A DNA stretch of 6,284 bases, from contig JALOPA010000249.1 in NCBI GenBank assembly GCA_025454125.1, positions 1 through 6,284 on the forward strand, read 5' to 3'. A program made the position numbers and the translations under genes. The notes under the pieces were generated by a model, which saw only the letters and a list, made by a program, of their open reading frames with translations, did not search any database and had not been told where the DNA came from. Positions 1-5,813 of this stretch are shown here, in pieces; the stretch's first letter is position 1, and every line of letters starts with the position of its first letter. This DNA comes from Thermodesulfobacteriota bacterium (GTDB lineage Bacteria > Desulfobacterota > DSM-4660 > Desulfatiglandales > HGW-15).

Positions 1-1
1 T

Positions 2-2590
2 GACACCGAAGTGATTCTTCATCTTTTTGAAGAAAAAGGGTTGGGATGCCTCGATGAGTTTCGAGGCATGTTCGCCTTCGCGCTTTGGGACCAGAACCGG
101 TCGCGATTGCTCCTGGCCAGAGATCGCATCGGCGTGAAACCCTTATTCTATGCTCCCTTGGATAACGGAATCGTCTTTGCGTCGGAGATCAAATCGATTC
201 TTCTGCATCCATCGATGCATGCCGTTTTAGATCCTTCTGCCGTGGATTCATACCTGACTCTGGGCTACGTTCCTGGACCACGGACGATCTTTAAAGGTAT
301 CAACGCGCTGCTCCCTGGCCAACGGATCTTGTGGAGCGAGGGGCTGCTGGAAGTCTCTCACTACTGGCAGCCAACTTTTCTTGAACCCATCCTCACCAAT
401 AAGGAATCAGAATTGGTGGACGAACTGGACAGTCTCCTCAATGAAAGTGTCCGCCATCACTTGGTCTCCGATGTTCCGGTAGGCGCGTTTCTTTCAGGCG
501 GCATTGATTCCAGTCTCGTCACAGCGATCGCGCAAAAACATAACCGGGAACCGCTTGAAACGTTCACCATCGGATTCTCAGAAGGCCGAGACGAGCGCGG
601 TTATGCGAGAGCCGTCGCCAAGCACGTGGGCTCGCATCACCATGAAGAACTCGCACAGCCAGATCTGGCCAGATGGGTGCCTCGATTCGTATGGCACCTG
701 GAACAGCCTTTGTTCGACAATTCCGTACTCCCAACCTTTCTCGTCTCTGAACTCGCCAGCAAGAATGGTAAAGTCGTACTCTCCGGGGACGGGGGGGATG
801 AGCCTTTTGCCGGATACGATTGGACCCGTTTTGCTCTGGTCTTACCCCGAGTTCCCGTCCCCTGGAAACCGGAGAATTGGGAATGGCTTTACGAGAGGGG
901 CAACACCGGATTTCTAAAAAGACTGCTCTTCGACCTCGCGTCTCCTCCATCGTTGCGATACCTCCGCAGGATGACCACCCCTGTCCTCTTCCGTCACTGG
1001 CTTTACACGCCGGAGTTTTCTTCAAAGCTCGAGAAAGATCCCACACGACATCTCATGGACTTCTTGCTTGAAGCGCCGGTGCGTCAGGAACCCGAACGGT
1101 TCCTCTACAGTGATTTGCGTGCCTATCTTCCCGACGATGTGCTTTTCAAAGTCGACCGTATGAGCATGGCTCATGGCCTCGAGGTCCGTGTTCCGCTGCT
1201 TGATCACAAACTGCTGGAATGGCTCTTTCGACTTCCTTTCCACATGCGTTTTCGCCGTGGCCGTGGAAAGCATCTTCTCCGCAAGGTGGCGGAGCGGTAT
1301 TTGCCATCCCTCGTGCTTAGACCTCGCAAACAGGGATTTACCATACCCATTGACGCCTGGCTGCGCGGCCCTTTAGGCGGTACGGCAGAGGCTCTCTTCT
1401 CCTCCGAGCCTTTCACCGCACGGGGAATTGTCAGCGCTGAAAAAGCCCTTTTGCTGTTAGAGATGCATCGGCAGGGGAAATACAATCTGGGGCACCGGAT
1501 CTGGAGTCTCATCGTGCTTGAAGTTTGGGCGAGGATATGGCTAGGATATGGCTGGATGGACAGAGTCACACCGTCTCTCTGGAGCAGATGGCTCGCCGCG
1601 GGGACACGCTTGATGGAACAAACCTCTAGCCTGATCGAGATCTTTCGCCGGGCAACGTGGCAAAGGGCTGCTTTGGTCGAACGCCCTTTCGTCCGGTACA
1701 TTCACCCTGATCCCTCACCAGGCGAATACAGCTGTCTTCAACCACGGTCACATGGCATACGCGTGTCCGTCTTGATCCCCACCATGGATGCGAATCGGGA
1801 CGGTCGTTTTGAAAACCTTCTTCATCAGCTGGATTTCCAGACCCTGCCCGATTTTGAAGTCATCGTAATCAAAGGCGACCCCCGGCAAGGGCGCGCCATC
1901 AATGTAGGAGCCGCACTCGGAAAAGGGAGGTTCCTGCTGACACTGGATGATGACACCGCCCTTCCGGACAAAGGGGCTTTTGGCAAGCTAGTCTCTGTTG
2001 TGGAAAACTATCCCGCGATAGGTATGGCGGGCGGCATAAACACGATTCCCCTTGATGCACCCTGGCTTGTTCGACGGGCGATGTATGAGATCCCGAGAAG
2101 GTCAACACCGCCGGTGTCGGAAATCAAGGATTCGGACTTGGCCGAACATCCATTACTGATGATCAGACGCGATACATTCGAGCAAGTGGGAGGAGAAAAT
2201 GAACTCCTTCCAAGAGGCCTTGACCCCTACCTTCGCCAGGAGTTCAGAAAAGCCGGTTTCAGAGTTGTCGTTGTCCCCGACGCTTTCTATTCTCACCTTC
2301 CACCCGTCACTCTGGAAGGTCTTCTGAGACAGTTTTATCGAAACGGAAAACATGCCGGATTTGTAAATCAGCATTTTCCGCAATGGGCCATTGAGACCCC
2401 GACCCAGCATGGACCTTTTCGCCCTCGACATGGGATTCACTTCCGAGTGCTCCGATTTCCCGCACGGCTCCTCAGCGCCCTGATCACTCTTAAACCGATT
2501 TGGTTTCTTTGCCAGCTTTCCTATGCAATCGGGATTTTAGCAAATCACATGAATTCATTGTCTTTGCATAAGGAGAAGGAAGGAACCTGA
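2..2590 (+). CDS. Asparagine synthetase-like glutamine amidotransferase fused in frame to a GT2 glycosyltransferase (5' partial)
   Basis: The frame is open to the left edge (codons D-T-E precede the GTG at 11), so this GTG is an internal Val and the N-terminal Cys nucleophile lies outside the window. Residues below count from that Val. The end of the class II glutaminase domain (RGMFAFALWD 19-28, RDRIGVKPL 38-46) is followed by the synthetase domain with the PP-loop SGGIDSS (162-168), SGDGGDE (258-264) and VRVPLLDH (392-399), ending near 512. A linker leads to a GT2 domain with VSVLIPT (585-591), the DXD-like LDDDT (645-649), FEQVGG (723-728) and GLDPYLRQEFRKAGF (736-750). A hydrophobic stretch at 816-845 may anchor it in the membrane. 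AsnB homologues in polysaccharide clusters amidate sugars or peptides, using glutamine and ATP; GT2 enzymes transfer sugars from nucleotide donors. The substrate is unknown. The fusion passes through an 11-bp tandem duplication and may be secondary: two overlapping genes are the likely ancestral state. Confidence 0.9.
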   Translation, partial: DTEVILHLFEEKGLGCLDEFRGMFAFALWDQNRSRLLLARDRIGVKPLFYAPLDNGIVFASEIKSILLHPSMHAVLDPSAVDSYLTLGYVPGPRTIFKGINALLPGQRILWSEGLLEVSHYWQPTFLEPILTNKESELVDELDSLLNESVRHHLVSDVPVGAFLSGGIDSSLVTAIAQKHNREPLETFTIGFSEGRDERGYARAVAKHVGSHHHEELAQPDLARWVPRFVWHLEQPLFDNSVLPTFLVSELASKNGKVVLSGDGGDEPFAGYDWTRFALVLPRVPVPWKPENWEWLYERGNTGFLKRLLFDLASPPSLRYLRRMTTPVLFRHWLYTPEFSSKLEKDPTRHLMDFLLEAPVRQEPERFLYSDLRAYLPDDVLFKVDRMSMAHGLEVRVPLLDHKLLEWLFRLPFHMRFRRGRGKHLLRKVAERYLPSLVLRPRKQGFTIPIDAWLRGPLGGTAEALFSSEPFTARGIVSAEKALLLLEMHRQGKYNLGHRIWSLIVLEVWARIWLGYGWMDRVTPSLWSRWLAAGTRLMEQTSSLIEIFRRATWQRAALVERPFVRYIHPDPSPGEYSCLQPRSHGIRVSVLIPTMDANRDGRFENLLHQLDFQTLPDFEVIVIKGDPRQGRAINVGAALGKGRFLLTLDDDTALPDKGAFGKLVSVVENYPAIGMAGGINTIPLDAPWLVRRAMYEIPRRSTPPVSEIKDSDLAEHPLLMIRRDTFEQVGGENELLPRGLDPYLRQEFRKAGFRVVVVPDAFYSHLPPVTLEGLLRQFYRNGKHAGFVNQHFPQWAIETPTQHGPFRPRHGIHFRVLRFPARLLSALITLKPIWFLCQLSYAIGILANHMNSLSLHKEKEGT
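1532..1553. repeat. Perfect 11-bp tandem duplication at the amidotransferase/GT2 junction
   Basis: The unit AGGATATGGCT occurs twice with no spacer (1532-1542 and 1543-1553). Eleven is not a multiple of three, so gaining or losing one copy shifts the reading frame. It sits at the last conserved helix of the synthetase domain (the W-A-R-I-W region). With two copies the frame runs on into the GT2 domain; with one copy it ends at TAG 1627-1629. Confidence 0.95.
1555..1629 (+). other. Hidden alternative C-terminal tail of the amidotransferase (one-copy frame)
   Basis: If one 11-bp unit is removed, the reading continues from R-I-W-L into D-G-Q-S-H-T and ends at TAG 1627-1629, which adds about 24 residues. 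That gives a normal AsnB-like end just after the conserved C-terminal helix. In the two-copy frame this DNA instead encodes a nondescript linker (residues 513-535) between the domains. This is inferred from the reading frames; no homologue alignment was made. Confidence 0.55.
1613..2590 (+). other. GT2 glycosyltransferase module; probable original start at ATG 1613
   Basis: ATG 1613 (reading M-E-Q-T-S-S) is preceded by GGGGA at 1600-1604 with an 8-base spacer, a usable ribosome binding site. Read from here the product is 325 residues, a normal size for a stand-alone GT2 enzyme, with VSVLIPT near residue 51 and the DXD-like LDDDT near 111. The start would overlap the one-copy amidotransferase end by 17 bases, an arrangement typical of translationally coupled genes. 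Even with the fusion frame intact, this internal start could yield free GT2 protein. Confidence 0.5.
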
Positions 2591-2701
2591 CATTTCGATT
2601 TTTCCGGTCTCGAAAACGGGTTTCATCCTTGACCGCAAGGTTCGCTTCTCAAGCGCTTCGTTTCTGAATAGTCAAGTGCACGCATGACTCCGAGTAATGT
2701 T

Positions 2702-3961
2702 TCACTTGAAGGCTATTCCCGCCACCCACAAGACAACATTCAGGGCCACGATCAGCAGAAGATACCCCTTTTGTCTTTCCTGAATCTGTTCTGCAAAACA
2801 AAAACCTGCCAGCAAAAAGAGGGGAGTGGTCATCAAATAGCCGTAACGGATTTCTCCATGGGATACAATAGCGGATGCAATGCCTCCAAGGACAAAAAGA
2901 AACGCCGCATTCGCCAGAGTATTCCCAGCCTTTCTGGTCCAGAGAATACCCAGGAACGCAAAAGATGTCAGGATCCCATAAGGCAAATCGTACTTTGAAC
3001 CCATGTTGAGCGGATACCAGCGACCATGAAATGGATGGAGGTAATCCTTGATCTTCATCGGTATTAAAGCAAACACTTGGAGCGGTTGTTCCGCCAGATA
3101 ACTGATCGTTCGTTTCAAGAGATATGCATCTTTCTCTACCTCTCCTTCCAGCTGATCGAGGATAGTCTGATCCTCGGGGAGAATATTGACAATCGACATG
3201 TCGTACCCCCAGCTAACGTAAGAACTGTACAGAGTGAGACCTACTTGTGTCGTTGTGGGGACGAAGGAATCCAGAGTGAGAAAATTGCGGATCACCCAAG
3301 GACTGAGTACCAACGCAACAATACCGATGCAACTCAAGGATGATGCCAGTTTCCTCGTAACCCGCCCTTGACAGGTTGCGTAGGCAAGAACTAAGACCAG
3401 AGAAACCGCAGAAGCTGTCCTTGTCAGCAAAGCCAGCCCCGCCCAAAGGGAGGCAAGCCACAAATTCGTTATCCTGCCCTTGCGCCAGTAGCCATAGATA
3501 TGAAGAAAGAAAAGGTTAATGATCCACAGAGCAAGAGGTTCGGACATGAATCCGGACTCCCAGTGCCAGCTCTTGGGATAAAAGGCATACACCGCCGTCA
3601 GCAAGAGCGCTTTCTGGTCTTTTAGAAACGTTCGAGCCAGCAAAAAAATGGGGATACCGGAGAGAACACCGAACAGATACTGAGCCACAATAACACCTGT
3701 TTGGTTGCCAAGAAGGTGAAGCAGTAGCCCTGCAAAAAGAGGATAGAGAGGAGGTTTTTGCGCCGTTGGGATTCCGTTCTCAGCATAAGACAGCTCTTTC
3801 GCAATCGACTCCGCTGTTCTCTGGTAAAAAAAAGCGTCTGACCTCTGATGGTAAGAGCTTGGATCCATTGCTACCCAGAAGACGACGCGCCCTAAGAACG
3901 CAGCGAGCAGAATCCCCAACAAAAGCCATCCGACTTTTCTTCCCTTGCTTTTCACGTTCAT
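2702..3961 (-). CDS. Polytopic GT-C glycosyltransferase, ArnT/PMT (GT39-like) family
   Basis: This is a 419-residue integral membrane protein with many hydrophobic helices. A Lys/Arg-rich N-terminus precedes the first helix. The first outer loop carries SDAFFY (41-46), whose Asp is the expected catalytic or metal-binding acid of GT-C enzymes. PPLYP (70-74), SEP (140-142), LLTRT (178-182), SPWVIRNF (220-227) and HGEIRY (368-373) are landmarks of ArnT/PMT_2-type proteins. Such enzymes move a sugar from a polyprenyl-phosphate carrier to lipid, glycan or protein on the outer face of the inner membrane; donor and acceptor are unknown here. I chose ATG 3961 because it puts the basic segment directly before helix 1 and has AGGCGGA upstream (11-base spacing, rather long). 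An in-frame ATG at 4024 would add 21 residues but shows no Shine-Dalgarno sequence. The gene is convergent with the GT2 gene and divergent from the GT4 gene. A sample (2761-2820) is 40% GC, below its neighbours. Confidence 0.88.
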   Translation of the reverse strand: MNVKSKGRKVGWLLLGILLAAFLGRVVFWVAMDPSSYHQRSDAFFYQRTAESIAKELSYAENGIPTAQKPPLYPLFAGLLLHLLGNQTGVIVAQYLFGVLSGIPIFLLARTFLKDQKALLLTAVYAFYPKSWHWESGFMSEPLALWIINLFFLHIYGYWRKGRITNLWLASLWAGLALLTRTASAVSLVLVLAYATCQGRVTRKLASSLSCIGIVALVLSPWVIRNFLTLDSFVPTTTQVGLTLYSSYVSWGYDMSIVNILPEDQTILDQLEGEVEKDAYLLKRTISYLAEQPLQVFALIPMKIKDYLHPFHGRWYPLNMGSKYDLPYGILTSFAFLGILWTRKAGNTLANAAFLFVLGGIASAIVSHGEIRYGYLMTTPLFLLAGFCFAEQIQERQKGYLLLIVALNVVLWVAGIAFK

Positions 3962-4050
3962 CCCACTAGAATTCCGCCTGAATGCCTGGGCATGCTGAAA
4001 ATACGGACGGATCGAGAACTGCATACGGACAAATGATTATGAATTTTGAT

Positions 4051-4079
4051 CACATAGCACGAAAAATTCTTTCTGTAAA
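4051..4079 (-). promoter_or_regulatory. Candidate sigma-70 promoter for the GT-C gene
   Basis: On the minus strand, TTTACA (4074-4079; 5 of 6 to consensus) is followed after 17 bases by TATGTG (4051-4056; 3 of 6), with an extended TGC just before it. Transcription would start near 4044, about 80 bases before ATG 3961. The -10 match is weak, and AT-rich DNA gives such matches by chance. Confidence 0.3.
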
Positions 4080-4128
4080 TGTTGCTGGAGTCAGTGGCTA
4101 GAAAACTGATATCCAAAGTATGCTGTGC

Positions 4129-4157
4129 TTGCTAGGATCGATTATGTTCGCTAAAAT
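4129..4157 (+). promoter_or_regulatory. Candidate sigma-70 promoter for the GT4 gene
   Basis: TTGCTA (4129-4134; 4 of 6) and TAAAAT (4152-4157; 5 of 6) are separated by exactly 17 bases in an AT-rich intergenic stretch. The start would lie near 4164, leaving a leader of about 138 bases before the GT4 ATG. That leader contains a possible short ORF and a hairpin. Confidence 0.45.
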
Positions 4158-4178
4158 TAGATTAGGACCGTGAACGAA

Positions 4179-4286
4179 ATGCAGTACGCAGCGTCTAAGA
4201 GTTACCCCAGAATCCTGGAGAATCCGCTCCGCGAGATGATCGATGGCGGCATTGAATGGCACACCAAGCCGCAATTCCAGTCCTGA
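4179..4286 (+). CDS. Possible 35-codon leader ORF upstream of the GT4 gene
   Basis: An ATG at 4179 opens 35 codons ending at TGA 4284-4286, in the same frame as the GT4 gene and 15 bases before its ATG. An in-frame GTG at 4170 is the only other start, and TAG 4158-4160 closes the frame upstream. TTAGGA (4162-4167) lies 11 bases before the ATG and is a weak ribosome binding site. The peptide contains PRILENPLREMIDGG and resembles nothing I recognise. It could be a leader peptide, the decayed N-terminus of a longer protein, or a chance ORF. It has no run of a single amino acid codon as in classical attenuators. Confidence 0.22.
   Translation: MQYAASKSYPRILENPLREMIDGGIEWHTKPQFQS
4246..4272 (+). 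promoter_or_regulatory. Leader hairpin upstream of the GT4 ribosome binding site
   Basis: GCGGC (4246-4250), a bulged A and TTG pair with CAA and GCCGC (4265-4272), closing a 10-base loop. It ends 16 bases before the AAAGGA ribosome binding site (4289-4294). It has no U-tract, so it is not a terminator. It could influence translation, or be a chance structure. Confidence 0.3.
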
Positions 4287-4301
4287 AGAAAGGATACCGA
4301 G

Positions 4302-5519
4302 ATGATGAAAATCCTGATGCTGGCAGATGTCTTCTTCCCCGACACAATCGGCGGAGCCGGCAGGGTCGCTTATCACCTTAGCCATCAGCTCTGCAAAAGA
4401 GGGCATGAAGTCCATGTGCTCACGCGCAATCCTGATAAAACCCTCCCCTCTTACCAAGAGATTGAAGCCAATCTTTTTGCGCATCGATTCGACCTGCCGG
4501 CCGGCGCAGGCGTAAGCTTCTTTCTCTCTGAAATCAAGAACGCCTATGGCAAGGCCAAAAGGTCGAGCCACGAAACCGACTTTGATCTTGTCTGCGCTCA
4601 TCAAAGCTTAGTCGCGTTGGGATCCTTTCTTTCAAGTTCCATCCGCAAGACAGCTTTCGTGCAATGCTTCCATTCACCATGGCATGAAGAGTACTTGATC
4701 AAGAAACGGGACTTGAAAGGGAGAACTCCATGGTCTGCGACGGCCGTAGCGTTCTTCATGAGAAAGATGGAAAAGCGAGTTCTTTCCAAAGCTCTGAAAA
4801 TCTTTGTCCTGAGCCGCTATTCCGCTGAGCAGATCTCTGCGATCCACCATCTGCCACAAGAGAAGGTTGTGATGATTCCGGCAGGCATTGAGCTCGATCG
4901 GTTCCGTGTTCGCGAAAGCGGAAAGAACCCCGTCAGGAAAGAGCTGGATATCGGCCTCCACAAGACCATCTTTTTCACGGTTCGAAATCTTGTCCCGCGG
5001 ATGGGAATTGAAAACCTCATTGAGGCTTTCAAGCAGAGCAATGTTCTGAGAGAAAAGGCCCTCCTGCTTATCGGTGGGGAGGGATTCTTAAAGGAGTCCC
5101 TGCAGGCGATGGTCCACGGTTACGGTCTGGAAGGCAGCGTCCGTTTCCTTGGCCGCGTTTCAGAGGAGGATTTACCTCGATATTATCAGGCCGCCGACTT
5201 CTTTGTTCTTCCAACGAGAGAACTGGAGGGTTTCGGCCTGGTGATTCTCGAAGCGATGGCATGCGGGACCCCCGTCCTCGGCACGCCGATAGGTGCGATC
5301 CCGGAGACTGTCGGACTATTTGACAGAGACCTTCTGTTCGCGGGGACCCGCAGTAAGGATATGAAAACAAAAATCGAGGATGTGATCAATCAGCCCGCAA
5401 AATATCGCTTCGATCCTCAGGCTTGTAGGAAATTTGTTGAAGAACGTTATTCCTGGGAGAAAATGGCGGACGGCTTTGAGAGGGAGGTAACGAAGCTGAT
5501 CAACAATCGCTCTGGATAA
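4302..5519 (+). CDS. GT4-family (GT-B fold) glycosyltransferase
   Basis: This 405-residue protein has the usual length and both Rossmann-like halves of GT4 enzymes. The N-terminal (acceptor) half shows MKILMLADVFFPDTIGGAGR (2-21), with the glycine-rich loop, and RGHEVHVLTRN (33-43). The C-terminal (donor) half shows FFTVRNLVPRMGIENLIEAF (224-243), LLLIGGEG (254-261), VRFLGRVS (280-287) and the retaining-enzyme EX7E motif with E309 and E317 in ELEGFGLVILEAMACGTPV (307-325). It would transfer a sugar from a nucleotide donor to a lipid-linked glycan at the cytoplasmic face of the membrane; the sugar cannot be assigned. AAAGGA (4289-4294), with 7 bases before ATG 4302, supports this start; the next ATG (4305) is possible. 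It is monocistronic here, divergent from the GT-C gene and convergent with the small basic protein. Met234 occupies a place that is Lys in many family members. Confidence 0.93.
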   Translation: MMKILMLADVFFPDTIGGAGRVAYHLSHQLCKRGHEVHVLTRNPDKTLPSYQEIEANLFAHRFDLPAGAGVSFFLSEIKNAYGKAKRSSHETDFDLVCAHQSLVALGSFLSSSIRKTAFVQCFHSPWHEEYLIKKRDLKGRTPWSATAVAFFMRKMEKRVLSKALKIFVLSRYSAEQISAIHHLPQEKVVMIPAGIELDRFRVRESGKNPVRKELDIGLHKTIFFTVRNLVPRMGIENLIEAFKQSNVLREKALLLIGGEGFLKESLQAMVHGYGLEGSVRFLGRVSEEDLPRYYQAADFFVLPTRELEGFGLVILEAMACGTPVLGTPIGAIPETVGLFDRDLLFAGTRSKDMKTKIEDVINQPAKYRFDPQACRKFVEERYSWEKMADGFEREVTKLINNRSG

Positions 5520-5556
5520 ACGATTTCTCTCTTACCCTCCTCCAGACCTTTTCTTT

Positions 5557-5688
5557 CTACTTTCCGGCAAGCTTCTTCAATATCTCCTGATTCTTCTGCG
5601 TGCGCTTCGCGTCGGTTTTAAGGTTCGCCTTGTTGGGCTTCGCCTTGTTCTTCATGATCTTCTTCCTTTTCTGCGTGTTGGATGCCAT
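5557..5688 (-). CDS. Small lysine-rich basic protein, 43 aa, function unknown
   Basis: A 43-codon ORF runs from ATG 5688 to TAG 5557-5559. AAAGGAG lies 7 bases upstream of the ATG, and a good promoter lies about 25 bases further up, so expression is well supported despite the small size. The product has 13 Lys and 2 Arg against 1 Asp and 1 Glu. It starts MASNTQKRKK, has KPNKANLKTDAKR in the middle and ends EILKKLAGK, with a likely helix at 24-41. There is no signal peptide or membrane segment. Such composition fits a nucleic-acid- or ribosome-associated protein, but no function is assigned. It reminds me of short conserved hypothetical proteins in other environmental bacteria; I cannot confirm this. 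An in-frame ATG two codons upstream is too close to the Shine-Dalgarno sequence. It lies convergent with the GT4 gene (37 bases apart) and downstream of the methyltransferase on the same strand. Confidence 0.8.
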   Translation of the reverse strand: MASNTQKRKKIMKNKAKPNKANLKTDAKRTQKNQEILKKLAGK

Positions 5689-5719
5689 GAGCATTCTCCT
5701 TTAAAAAAATTAAAACAGC

Positions 5720-5748
5720 CTTTTACCCCTCGGGCGTAGCAGTGTCAA
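5720..5748 (-). promoter_or_regulatory. Sigma-70-type promoter of the small basic protein
   Basis: On the minus strand a perfect -35 TTGACA (5743-5748) is followed after exactly 17 bases by TAAAAG (5720-5725; 4 of 6 to TATAAT). The start would fall near 5713, giving a leader of about 25 bases that contains AAAGGAG directly before ATG 5688. This is the best promoter match I found in the window. Confidence 0.65.
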
Positions 5749-5770
5749 GAAACAAGTGGAGTACTGAGGG

Positions 5771-5802
5771 ACAAAGGGGCAGAGGCGCAAAGGCACAAAG
5801 CA
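5771..5802. repeat. Four imperfect 8-bp tandem units, consensus RCARAGGC
   Basis: The purine-rich stretch splits into four 8-base units (5771-5778, 5779-5786, 5787-5794, 5795-5802), each with zero to two departures from RCARAGGC. It lies in the gap between the methyltransferase stop and the promoter of the small basic gene, close after the methyltransferase stop on its transcript. It does not encode a supported ORF. Confidence 0.6.
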
Positions 5803-5813
5803 GAAAAACGTCT

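Noticed and set aside
504..1701. Open frames on both strands inside the amidotransferase (for example 564-1046 and 1204-1701 minus, 504-917 plus)
   Set aside because: They overlap a clearly conserved coding frame, have unlikely amino acid composition and show no recognisable domain; they are shadows.
2627..2640. Small inverted repeat CCTTG-ACCG-CAAGG between the convergent GT2 and GT-C genes
   Set aside because: The 5-bp stem is not GC-rich enough and has no T-run after it, so it is not a supportable terminator.
4035..4056. CRP-like TGTGA half-site (minus strand) in the divergent intergenic region
   Set aside because: The second half-site is off by one base from the required 6-base spacing and matches poorly.
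4098..4604. 168-codon minus-strand frame across the GT4 start and its leader
   Set aside because: More than half lies opposite the conserved GT4 N-terminus, and no domain is recognisable. It would also run through the candidate GT4 promoter.
5511..5546. TCTGGA/TCCAGA inverted repeat followed by a T-rich stretch after the GT4 gene
   Set aside because: The 6-bp stem encloses a 24-base loop and the T-run is interrupted; too weak to call a terminator.
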